This document shows, one piece after another, positions 26,818 to 34,474 of a stretch of 64,000 nt of DNA. Origin of the DNA: Paenibacillus sp. YPG26 (GTDB lineage: Bacteria > Bacillota > Bacilli > Paenibacillales > Paenibacillaceae); the NCBI RefSeq assembly GCF_023704175.1, contig NZ_CP084530.1, positions 2,068,001 through 2,132,000 of the forward strand, read 5' to 3'. A model generated the notes under the pieces. It had not been told where the DNA came from. It saw only the letters and a program-made list of their open reading frames with translations, and ran no database searches. Positions within the stretch are counted from its first letter, which is position 1, and each line of letters starts with the position of its first letter. The translations under genes were made by a program, and so were the position numbers.

Positions 26818-27476
26818 GAGGACGATTTCCTCCTTAGTAAAGAAATCTTGACACAAGCCGCCACGAGCGGGCTGAGCCTGTAATTGAACTGGACGGCCGG
26901 TTGAAGCTCCGGCTCGCTCTCCTCCTGCGTCCACATCGTCTGCAGGTCGAAGGCGCCGAAAATTTTGAGCCGTTCGGCCTTCTTCCAGATGAGCTCGTCA
27001 TTTGACGCGACCGCAGCAACCGGGCCAAATCCTAGTCCCGTGAAATCGAGGACAAGGACAGGTGACTGGACGGCGGAGCTGCGAACTTCCTGCTCTAACC
27101 GGTGAAGATTATGCTTATCCACTTTTATGGTGGAATAAGCGATCCCCGTGTAGGAATCTGCATGGAGCTGAATACCCAGCCACTTCGCGAATTTCTTTTC
27201 TTGCTCGCTGGCATGCTCAAGCCGCGCGGTCGAGCCATAACCGATGTCCTGACCCCAGAATGCTCCGTGCACAGCTCCCGTGAAGCTATTGAACAAAGAT
27301 ACGTGTTTGGTATTCGTGAGCTTGGCTATCGCCTTTTCCAGTCCTTTTAACTCATGGTCGTTCTTTTCGATACTCATAATAACGCCTGAGTTCAGCACTC
27401 TGGAGAGAACAAACGATAATGAAAAATAGTGTTCTTTCTCGATTGGAGCCGCTGGCTTCGTTATGGTGTCTCCCAT
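26814..27476 (-). CDS. Miniature DegT-like protein lacking the PLP lysine region
   Basis: 220 residues from ATG 27476 with GGGAGG 11 bases upstream. The first third matches the start of DegT aminotransferases (SRVLNSGVI, LEKAIAKLTNTKHVSLFNSFTGAVHGA). The last third resembles a later part of the same fold (ERLKIFGAF...FNYRLSPLVAACVKISLLRR). The middle, where DegT enzymes carry the Asp and the Schiff-base Lys, is short and shows neither motif, so it is probably not catalytic on its own. Its stop overlaps the start of the full-length aminotransferase (ATGA), which suggests equal synthesis and a heteromer. A non-catalytic subunit or a carrier-protein docking subunit is possible. Homology is by eye. 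Confidence 0.65.
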   Translation of the reverse strand: MGDTITKPAAPIEKEHYFSLSFVLSRVLNSGVIMSIEKNDHELKGLEKAIAKLTNTKHVSLFNSFTGAVHGAFWGQDIGYGSTARLEHASEQEKKFAKWLGIQLHADSYTGIAYSTIKVDKHNLHRLEQEVRSSAVQSPVLVLDFTGLGFGPVAAVASNDELIWKKAERLKIFGAFDLQTMWTQEESEPELQPAVQFNYRLSPLVAACVKISLLRRKSSS

Positions 27477-27499
27477 TCGCTATTGTTCCTCCCTTTATA

Positions 27500-28393
27500 C
27501 TATGAATTAACCGTAAGATTTACCTTGTTTGTGCTGCTAATCTTCTCCTTTACGTACTTGGCTATATGATAGGCGACATCAACCCCATGTATCTTCCATG
27601 ATTTCGCGAATTCCGGATTCTGGTTCACTTCGCATACGACATAACGAAGCTGTTGGTAATCGAAAAATAAATCAGCTCCATAAATGCCTTCTCCTAATAC
27701 GCCGACCAGATCCTTAGTGATCGCAGCGATCTCGCTGTTGATCTCGATCGGTTCAATCTCCGCGCCCAGATGTGTATTCGTCTTCCAATTCTCGGCTGAT
27801 ACCCGTCTGAAAGCAGCGATCGGCTTGTGTCCGACAATGACGACACGAATGTCGTAATCACCTTTCTCCACATATTCCTGCACAAGAACGGGGAACGATT
27901 GGTGGCTCGGATCAACCGATTCCCTGGCGGCGATCCATCCATCCAGGCATTCCTTGCCCGTCATCCTGGCGATACCCCGCCCCCATGAGGAGGTTGCGGG
28001 CTTAATGACACATAGATCCCCAAAGTCTGAAAGGGCGTCGTACAGCTTCGCTGGGGTGAAGGCAACTTGATAACGAGGCTGTGGGATGCCATGCTTCTCG
28101 AACACAATTGCCTGATGGATTTTATTCGTGCAAATGGTGATAGCTCTTGCCGAATTCAATGTCTCGAATCCGGCAAGCTCAAGTAGCTGGGAGCGGCTGA
28201 GCGCATTTTTTTGAGACAGGCACCGAATGAGCGCCAGCCCATTTGGCGGGACTTCTTCCCCTCCGACAGGCAGATCCATGGAGTCCAGATTCACTTGAAC
28301 ACGGATGCCGAGCTGGTCAAGATGGGAGGCGATGAGCTGCTCTTCTTCCCTTAGTTTCGTGACGCACATTAGAATCGTGCTATTGTTCTCCAT
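27500..28393 (-). CDS. lysX: LysX: ATP-grasp ligase loading the amino-group carrier protein
   Basis: About 297 residues from ATG 28393, ten bases after the LysW stop; the longer frame to 28588 only runs antiparallel in frame through lysW. It is a RimK/LysX-type ATP-grasp protein: LCVIKPATSSWGRGIARM (ATP lysine and glycine loop), VLVQEYVEKGDYDIRVVIVG, and the metal-binding CEVNQNPEFAKSW. LysX joins the alpha-amino group of glutamate or aminoadipate to the gamma-carboxyl of the carrier's C-terminal Glu. Immediate adjacency to lysW supports this strongly. Which amino acid is loaded cannot be read with confidence. Confidence 0.92.
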   Translation of the reverse strand: MENNSTILMCVTKLREEEQLIASHLDQLGIRVQVNLDSMDLPVGGEEVPPNGLALIRCLSQKNALSRSQLLELAGFETLNSARAITICTNKIHQAIVFEKHGIPQPRYQVAFTPAKLYDALSDFGDLCVIKPATSSWGRGIARMTGKECLDGWIAARESVDPSHQSFPVLVQEYVEKGDYDIRVVIVGHKPIAAFRRVSAENWKTNTHLGAEIEPIEINSEIAAITKDLVGVLGEGIYGADLFFDYQQLRYVVCEVNQNPEFAKSWKIHGVDVAYHIAKYVKEKISSTNKVNLTVNS

Positions 28394-28403
28394 GGGTGTA
28401 TAC

Positions 28404-28577
28404 CTACTCTCCCCAAGTTTCTTCGATTTCGGGAGCCAAAGCGATGGTGACACGGCTCGCTTCAACCTGGACTTCATGCTCCTGGCCGCAGGAATCGCAC
28501 TCCACAATCTCCCCTGTGGTCGCGCGTTCTTCAACCTCAATGTCCGACTTGCATACGAGACAGCTAAGATCTGCCAT
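28404..28577 (-). CDS. lysW: LysW-type amino-group carrier protein
   Basis: A 57-residue acidic protein too short for most ORF cut-offs. It starts at ATG 28577 with AGGAGG and AAGGAG just upstream and stops at 28404. Two zinc-binding pairs, CLVC (Cys6, Cys9) and CDSC (Cys27, Cys30), form the small beta zinc domain. The C-terminus is EETWGE, the LysW hallmark (EDWGE in Thermus) whose last Glu gamma-carboxyl is the attachment point. The acidic surface guides the pathway enzymes. It is followed ten bases later by LysX and further on by LysY and LysZ-LysK, so all partners are present. It shields the alpha-amino group while the side chain is rebuilt. Confidence 0.95.
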   Translation of the reverse strand: MADLSCLVCKSDIEVEERATTGEIVECDSCGQEHEVQVEASRVTIALAPEIEETWGE

Positions 28578-28640
28578 TCTCCTTGCACCTCCTATTGGTA
28601 TATAAAAAAATGTATTATAACGGAATGTATCCCTTATAAC
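28578..28640 (-). promoter_or_regulatory. Candidate internal promoter before lysW
   Basis: The 63-base gap between OppA and LysW holds a perfect TATAAT (28614-28619 on the minus strand), about 37 bases before the lysW start, but no good -35 at 17 bases. A small GTTATAAGGGATACATTCC-like hairpin and a T7 run also lie here, so part of the opp transcript could end while a second promoter starts the biosynthetic genes. Evidence is modest. Confidence 0.4.
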
Positions 28641-30290
28641 TTACTTGACCGCCAAATCCCACTCGTTCACGTTGTTGAACGTGCCAACATTCAGCGGCTT
28701 GCCTGCAAGGACATCCTTAGACACAACCTGCAGTCTCTTCTCGGAATAGACGGCCAGTGTCGGCACGTCCTCGTGCAGCACCTCTTGAAGACGGTTGTAA
28801 ATCTCGTGGCGCTTCGCCTCGTCGATTTCTTGTTCACCTTGGGCAATTAATTCGTCGACAACCGGATTGTTGTACCGGATTACGCTTTCGGGATCATCAC
28901 TTTTGTAAGTAGTAAAGTAAAGACTAGGTTCGATGTAATAGTCCCGGGTAAAAATCGTGATATCGTGTTCGCCTTTCTCAACTTTATCGATAAGTGTAGG
29001 GAAATCATATTGTTGAACATCGATTTGTAGCCCCACGGCTTCCAGGTTCTGCACCAAAATATCGGCAGCCTGTTCGCGGACCTTGTTGCCAATCGGGATG
29101 AGAAATGCTAGCTTCCGGCTCGAGTCGAAGCCGGCTTCCTGCAGCAGCTGCTTCGCTTTTTCGGGATCGTACGGGTAAGGGGTAATATCTTTATTGAAAT
29201 ACGGATGTGAGCTTGGAATGCCGCCGTCGATAATCTCCGCTTGCCCCTTAAGCAGCTGTTCTACAATAAGCGGCCGGTTGAGGGCGTAAGCGATCGCTTG
29301 ACGGACTTTCTTATTAGGCAGCTTCTCTACGTTGAAGAATAACTCTGCCGGCTCAGAAGCGGAGGCGGAAGTCACATTCACGTTGTCGAAGCTCTTCACT
29401 TTATCGTAATCCGTGATCGGAACGAGTCCGACCGGCAGTGAATTCATATGGACTTCTCCCGTCTGCAGCTGGGCAACCAGATTAGCTGCTGGCAGGACCT
29501 TAAAGAAGATCGAATCGATCTTGGGTGCGCCTAAATAGTACTTTTCATTTTTGGTAAGTTCGACATATTGACCTTGCTCGTAAGCGGCGAACCGGTATGG
29601 ACCGTTCGTGACGTCCGGCTTCTGGAAATAGGGATGTGTTGACAGCTTCGCAGGATCCACATCTTTCAAGAGATGCTCCGGCAAATAATAGACCTTCGCG
29701 CCAAATCGTTCGTTGAACACAAGAGGATCAATCGGTGTCTTGGCTTTGATCTCGAATGTATGCTTGTCGATGACATGAAGTCCTGCGATTTCCTTGACAC
29801 CTTTTCCAAGCTTGCCAAAGTCGTTCAGTCCTTCAATGAAGTTCAGCTTGAACGAGGTTTCTACATCGGCATGAAGCGCTAGCTTGAGTGTGAATGCCAC
29901 ATCCGCCGTTGTGAATGGGGTTCCATCATTCCACTTGGCATCCGGACGGAGCTTGATCGTGTAATTCAGCTTATCCTTCGTCTTGATCGATTCCGCAAGC
30001 TTGGGGATGAATTCAGCCGATTCGGTCACGTCAAGCAGCGCATCGTTAAGCAGTCCAATTGGGGCAAGCGATGCGGAATTGTCCTGTGTATTAATCTGAT
30101 TCAATGTGACAGGCGCGTTAACGATACCGATCGTCAACTTCTTCTTGCCTTGAGCTACCTTGGTCGTTGCTTGCTGTGTCGGCTGGTTCTGAGTACCTTT
30201 ATTCGCCTCGCTGGATTGACTGCATGCCGCAAGCAAGAGTATTGCAGCGGTAGAGATAATCAACAAGCTAAGTCGTCTGTATCGGTTCAT
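28641..30290 (-). CDS. oppA: Oligopeptide/dipeptide ABC transporter substrate-binding lipoprotein
   Basis: About 549 residues from ATG 30290, nine bases after GAAGGAG. A lipoprotein signal ends in LLLAAC, so it should be tethered to the outside of the membrane. The family 5 solute-binding pattern is present: KLTIGIVNAPVTLNQ at the start, YTIKLRPDAKWNDGTPFTTADVAFTL, ITNGPYRFAAYEQGQYVEL-like segments and AIAYALNRPLIVEQLL. It is the last gene of a five-gene Opp-type operon and lies next to the carrier-protein operon, so its ligand may be a peptide related to that pathway's product or precursor. Confidence 0.92.
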   Translation of the reverse strand: MNRYRRLSLLIISTAAILLLAACSQSSEANKGTQNQPTQQATTKVAQGKKKLTIGIVNAPVTLNQINTQDNSASLAPIGLLNDALLDVTESAEFIPKLAESIKTKDKLNYTIKLRPDAKWNDGTPFTTADVAFTLKLALHADVETSFKLNFIEGLNDFGKLGKGVKEIAGLHVIDKHTFEIKAKTPIDPLVFNERFGAKVYYLPEHLLKDVDPAKLSTHPYFQKPDVTNGPYRFAAYEQGQYVELTKNEKYYLGAPKIDSIFFKVLPAANLVAQLQTGEVHMNSLPVGLVPITDYDKVKSFDNVNVTSASASEPAELFFNVEKLPNKKVRQAIAYALNRPLIVEQLLKGQAEIIDGGIPSSHPYFNKDITPYPYDPEKAKQLLQEAGFDSSRKLAFLIPIGNKVREQAADILVQNLEAVGLQIDVQQYDFPTLIDKVEKGEHDITIFTRDYYIEPSLYFTTYKSDDPESVIRYNNPVVDELIAQGEQEIDEAKRHEIYNRLQEVLHEDVPTLAVYSEKRLQVVSKDVLAGKPLNVGTFNNVNEWDLAVK

Positions 30291-30353
30291 ACTATTACAC
30301 TCCTTCATCTTCTCTATCTATTTAACAGAATCTATTTGTCTTCGCCGGTATAG

Positions 30354-31235
30354 TTACGCCTTCGCATCAAGCGCATCGCGCAGGCCGTCCCCGACGAAGT
30401 TGACGGCCAATACGGCGATCAGGATCATGCATCCCGCAGGCATCCACAGCCACTGCTGCTCGGTTAATACAGTCAAGGACTGTGCATCGTGCAGCATGTT
30501 GCCAAGGCTCGCCTGGGGCGACTTCACTCCCATGCCGAGAAAGCTGAGTCCGGCTTCGCTCAGAATCGTGCCTGCTACGCCGAATGTCGCACTCACGATA
30601 ATGGGGCCAATAATGTTGGGCAGCATGTGGCGCAGAAGAATGCGCGGCGTACGGTAGCCGAGCGCAGCGCCCGCTTTTATGTAATCTTGCTCCTTCGCAG
30701 CCAATACACTTCCCCGCACAAGCATTGCAATCGTAGGCCACTTGAACAAAGCGAGCACAATCATAATCGTTGCAATGTCGGCACCGAGGATGCTGACGAT
30801 CACTAGCACAACCAGCATGTAAGGAAAGCTTAAAAAAATATCGGTGAGTCTCATAATGGTCATATCAAGCCAGCGTCCGTAGTAGCCAGCGGCCATACCT
30901 ACTATAGTTCCGAACGTTACATAGATCGCCACGGTAGTAAAGCCGATGAACAGAGAAATGCGGGTTCCGTAGAGCATACGGCTTAACACGTCCCGGCCTA
31001 CTTGATCAGTACCGAGCCAGTGAGCGGCCGAAGGCTTGGCACCGAACTCATTCATAACTTCATTGGGCGGATAAGGCGCCAGCCATGGGGCGAGCAAGGC
31101 GATCAGGATCAGAAGTATCGTGACAGCCAGACCCCAGACAGCAAGCTTGTGCTGCAAAAACTTTCTTTTAACCTGACGGACGTAACCTTCAATCCTTGTA
31201 TTCGACTGATCCCAAGGCAGCGTTGTTGCAGACAT
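30354..31235 (-). CDS. oppC: Oligopeptide ABC transporter permease, OppC type
   Basis: About 293 residues from ATG 31235, nine bases after GGGAGG; the upstream in-frame starts lack a site. N-terminal RQVKRKFLQHKLAVWGLAV is typical of OppC/DppC. The conserved HWLGTDQVGRDVLSRMLYGTRISL motif follows, and the cytoplasmic EAA loop includes AAKEQDYIKAGAALGYRTPRI. About six membrane helices. It partners OppB, with OppD and OppF as ATPases. Confidence 0.93.
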   Translation of the reverse strand: MSATTLPWDQSNTRIEGYVRQVKRKFLQHKLAVWGLAVTILLILIALLAPWLAPYPPNEVMNEFGAKPSAAHWLGTDQVGRDVLSRMLYGTRISLFIGFTTVAIYVTFGTIVGMAAGYYGRWLDMTIMRLTDIFLSFPYMLVVLVIVSILGADIATIMIVLALFKWPTIAMLVRGSVLAAKEQDYIKAGAALGYRTPRILLRHMLPNIIGPIIVSATFGVAGTILSEAGLSFLGMGVKSPQASLGNMLHDAQSLTVLTEQQWLWMPAGCMILIAVLAVNFVGDGLRDALDAKA

Positions 31236-31251
31236 CCTAAGCTTCCTCCCA

Positions 31252-32202
31252 TCATCCATAAGTAATGCGCGGATCGGCAGCCGCATACAACACATCCGTG
31301 AACAAGTTGATCAGCAGCACGACGCAGGCCGCTATAAGGTTAAGTCCCATTAGAACCGGGTAATCGCGTGACAGAATAGCCTCCATCGTCAACTGGCCGA
31401 TTCCAGGCCATTGGAATACTTGCTCGATGACAATGCTGCCGCCGAGGAGCAATGGAATCTCTGCTCCGACTACGGCAATCACCGGAATTAGCGCATTACG
31501 CAGCGCATGCTTATTCGTCACCACAAGTTCCCGCAATCCCTTCGCTCTGGCCGTACGTAAGAAATCTTGATCCAGCACTTCCAGCATACTGGCCCGGACA
31601 TAACGCACCTTCTTCCCTGCGATAGCGGCTCCTAATACTGTTACCGGTAAGATCATATGCAGAAGAACATCGCCTGTTCCACCATCACCGCCTAGAGTCG
31701 AAATGCCCCCGGTTGGCAGCCATTTCAGCTGTATCCCCGTTATGTAGATCAGTCCGAGCCCTAGGAAGAAGGGCGGAATGGAGATCCCGAGGAAGGTCAT
31801 TCCCGTCAGAAAGTAATCCAGCTTGGAATTCCGCTTCACGGCGCTAATAACGCCGACAGGAATCGCAATGAGCAATCCGATTAATAAAGATGCCGCTGCA
31901 AGCAGTAATGTCGGACCAATTCTCTTGCCGATTAACTCGGAGACCGGGGCATAACTGCTGAAGGAGTAACCCAGATCACCTCTGAGTATACCTCCTAGCC
32001 AATTCGCGTACTGCACGTATAGGGGATCGTTAAGACCCAGCTTTTCCCGCTTTAACTCAAGCAGTTCCTTCGGAATATTAGGATTGATTAACATGTCTAC
32101 TGGATTACCAGGCGCCAAATTCATGATGAGGAAGCTGAGTACCGTAATGCCGAAGAAGACAGGGACCGCGATGAAGAGCCTCCTGACGATATAAGAGCCC
32201 AA
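31252..32202 (-). CDS. oppB: Oligopeptide ABC transporter permease, OppB type
   Basis: 316 residues, starting with TTG at 32202, six bases after a near-perfect AGGAGGTG. The N-terminus (SYIVRRLFIAVPVFFGITVL) and FLIMNLAPGNPVDML are typical of OppB/DppB. The EAA-loop region reads VLDQDFLRTARAKGLRE. About six membrane helices. Spacing to OppC is 16 bases and to OppF 23 bases, so these genes form one transcription unit. Confidence 0.93.
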   Translation of the reverse strand: MGSYIVRRLFIAVPVFFGITVLSFLIMNLAPGNPVDMLINPNIPKELLELKREKLGLNDPLYVQYANWLGGILRGDLGYSFSSYAPVSELIGKRIGPTLLLAAASLLIGLLIAIPVGVISAVKRNSKLDYFLTGMTFLGISIPPFFLGLGLIYITGIQLKWLPTGGISTLGGDGGTGDVLLHMILPVTVLGAAIAGKKVRYVRASMLEVLDQDFLRTARAKGLRELVVTNKHALRNALIPVIAVVGAEIPLLLGGSIVIEQVFQWPGIGQLTMEAILSRDYPVLMGLNLIAACVVLLINLFTDVLYAAADPRITYG

Positions 32203-32225
32203 TTACGTCACCTCCTCCCTTTCTC

Positions 32226-33218
32226 TTAAGCCAGCGGATAATGACAGGCAACGGCATGCGTGTCATTCGTTAAGCCTGGGGCCTCCTTTCGGCACCGTTC
32301 CTGTACATATGGACAACGGGTATGGAACCCGCAGCCTGAAGGTGGGCGCGACGGGTCAGGCACATCTCCCTGGATAATCGGACGTTCCATACCCCGGTAC
32401 ACTGGATCCGGTGGATGATATGCGCCGAGCAGCAGCTTCGTGTATGGGTGTCTTGGCCTCTCAAATAGCGATTCCGAAGGAGCCAGCTCTACAATTCGTC
32501 CCAGATACATGACAGCGACTCGGGTACTCACCTGCTTCACAGCGCCGATCCCGTGGGCAATGAACAAGTAGGTCAGCTTCAACTCGTCCTGCAGATCCTG
32601 CAGCAGTCCGAGGATTTGCGCCTGGATCGATACGTCGAGCGCGGACACGGGTTCATCACACACGATCAGCCTTGGCTTCAGCGATAATGCCCTTGCAATG
32701 CCGATCCGCTGCTTCTGGCCGCCCGAGAACTCATGGGGATACCGATAAGCTGATGCACGCGGTAATCCCACCAGCTGAAGCAGCCTTTCTACCTCCTTCT
32801 GTACGTCACCGCGCTTGACCAATCGATGGGCGAGCATCGGCTCCGCCAAAGTATCAAATATCCGCATTCTAGGATTAAGCGAGGCATAAGGATCTTGGAA
32901 GATCATCTGCATGCGCAGCCGGGCAGGTCTAAGTTCGCTCTGCGAGAGATTCGTAATGTCTTCACCCTCGAAAAGAACGCGGCCAGCATGCGGTTGCTCC
33001 AGCCGGATCACCGATCTGCCAATTGAAGACTTGCCGCAGCCCGATTCGCCGACGAGCCCCAGCGTCTCTCCTTCGTAGAGTGATAAGCTGACGCCATCCA
33101 CGGCTTTGACATACCCGGAAGTTCGGCCAAACAGCCCCCGGCGAATCGGATAATAGGTTTTGAGATTCTCGATCTGCAGCAGCGTCTTTGGCATCACTTC
33201 CTGTGTCGTGATCGTCAT
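32226..33218 (-). CDS. oppF: Oligopeptide ABC transporter ATP-binding protein, OppF type
   Basis: About 330 residues from ATG 33218, which overlaps the OppD stop as ATGA; the longer frame to 33380 is an out-of-place extension inside oppD. Walker A is GESGCGKS, signature FSGGQKQR, Walker B LIVCDEPVSALD. The C-terminal oligopeptide-transport motif CGFHTRCPYVQERC holds the three Cys that bind an iron-sulfur cluster in some homologues. YYPIRRGLFGRT at the start is a typical OppF element. Confidence 0.93.
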   Translation of the reverse strand: MTITTQEVMPKTLLQIENLKTYYPIRRGLFGRTSGYVKAVDGVSLSLYEGETLGLVGESGCGKSSIGRSVIRLEQPHAGRVLFEGEDITNLSQSELRPARLRMQMIFQDPYASLNPRMRIFDTLAEPMLAHRLVKRGDVQKEVERLLQLVGLPRASAYRYPHEFSGGQKQRIGIARALSLKPRLIVCDEPVSALDVSIQAQILGLLQDLQDELKLTYLFIAHGIGAVKQVSTRVAVMYLGRIVELAPSESLFERPRHPYTKLLLGAYHPPDPVYRGMERPIIQGDVPDPSRPPSGCGFHTRCPYVQERCRKEAPGLTNDTHAVACHYPLA

Positions 33219-34243
33219 ATGGTGATCACCGATCCCAACTGAGGCAGCTCCTCCTGGGCAAGGCTGGACGAATGGGCTGCCCAGCATCTGACGCTGTGAC
33301 GGTCTCCTATACTTTGCAAGCTCGGATTCTCGAGCCGGCATCGATCGACCGCATAGGTACAGCGAGGGTGGAAGCGGCATCCTTCGGGCATTTCACGAAG
33401 CGAGGGTACAGCTCCTGGGATCGGCTGCGCGCGACTTCTTCCCGCTCCGTCAATTGCCGGTACCGCTCGAATTAGTCCCTGCGTGTAGGGATGCTTCGGA
33501 TCCCGGAATAAAGTGAAGACATCCGCTTCCTCCACGACCTGTCCCGCATACATGACAATGACTTGATCAGCCATTTCAGCTACAACACCCAGATCATGCG
33601 TGACGAGCAGAATAGCCATGCCAACTTCCTGCTGCATTTGTTTCATCAGCTGGAGGATCTGTGCTTGTATCGTTACATCAAGGGCTGTCGTCGGCTCGTC
33701 CGCAATCAACAGCTTCGGATTCCCAGCCATGGCCATGGCGATCATCACCCTCTGGCGCATACCTCCTGACAAGGCATGGGGATACTCCTTCGCTACGGCT
33801 TCAGCTCTTGCGATGCCGACTTTCTTCAGCAGCAGAGCCGCGGTCGACTTCGACTCCCTGCGGCTGCATTTATGGTGAAGACGCACACATTCTCCGATCT
33901 GCTCGCCAATCTTCATGACTGGATTCAGAGACGTCATCGGCTCTTGGAAGATCATTGCAATTTCCTTCCCCCGCAGCCGCCGCATCTCCGTTTCATTGAA
34001 GCCCGTTATGACGCTGCCTTCAAATCGTATTTCCCCTTGGGTAACGGCACCAGATGCACCGAGCAATCCCATGATAGAGAGCGAAGTCACGCTTTTTCCA
34101 CATCCTGATTCCCCGACGAGCGCCACGGTCTCACCGCGTCCTATCGCAAAACTAACTTCCTCAACAGCAACAACTTCTTCGTGCTCGGCTTGAAAGGCAA
34201 TTCGCAGCCGATCTACATTAAGGATTCGAGCCATGCCTTCCAC
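33215..34243 (-). CDS. oppD: Oligopeptide ABC transporter ATP-binding protein, OppD type
   Basis: 342 residues from GTG 34243; an ATG three codons later (34234), five bases after GGTGG, is as likely. Walker A GESGCGKS, signature LSGGMRQR, Walker B LLIADEPTTALD, and a C-terminal CRFHPRCTYAVDRC motif are present. It is the first gene of the opp operon and hence nearest to its promoter. Together with OppF it powers transport of small peptides through OppB/OppC. Confidence 0.93.
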   Translation of the reverse strand: MEGMARILNVDRLRIAFQAEHEEVVAVEEVSFAIGRGETVALVGESGCGKSVTSLSIMGLLGASGAVTQGEIRFEGSVITGFNETEMRRLRGKEIAMIFQEPMTSLNPVMKIGEQIGECVRLHHKCSRRESKSTAALLLKKVGIARAEAVAKEYPHALSGGMRQRVMIAMAMAGNPKLLIADEPTTALDVTIQAQILQLMKQMQQEVGMAILLVTHDLGVVAEMADQVIVMYAGQVVEEADVFTLFRDPKHPYTQGLIRAVPAIDGAGRSRAQPIPGAVPSLREMPEGCRFHPRCTYAVDRCRLENPSLQSIGDRHSVRCWAAHSSSLAQEELPQLGSVITI

Positions 34244-34342
34244 CCGCCCTGTTCCAGATTGTTAGAGTCATTTATCTTATAATTCCAATGAGTTTAATAA
34301 ACTTTATATCAAAAGGATACCTTACCAGGATTTATTTGGATA

Positions 34343-34372
34343 ATAGAAGAATCTATTTACCGATAGAAGAAT
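34343..34372. repeat. Direct repeat upstream of the opp operon, period 20
   Basis: ATAGAAGAAT occurs at 34343-34352 and again at 34363-34372, exactly two helical turns apart. It lies about 100-130 bases upstream of oppD and downstream of the ABC-F gene. It could be a regulator binding site for the opp/biosynthetic operon; this is inference. Confidence 0.45.
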
Positions 34373-34395
34373 TCTAATCGCCGGATCAGACAGCA

Positions 34396-34445
34396 ATGGC
34401 CGCTGTACGCTCACGGCTGATCGGCCATTCACGGACAGCGGCCAT
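34396..34445 (-). terminator. GC-rich hairpin after the ABC-F gene
   Basis: ATGGCCGCTGT (34396-34406) and ACAGCGGCCAT (34435-34445) make a perfect 11-bp stem, with a further inner pairing around GGCTGATCGGCC. It lies 30 bases after the ABC-F stop. No T-run follows, so termination strength is uncertain. Confidence 0.5.
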
Positions 34446-34474
34446 AGAAGGCGGCTTGTTAAATATGCTCAATT

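Noticed and set aside
28393-28588. N-terminal extension of LysX
   Set aside because: This stretch is the lysW gene in another frame; the LysX start at 28393 has homologous N-terminus and position.
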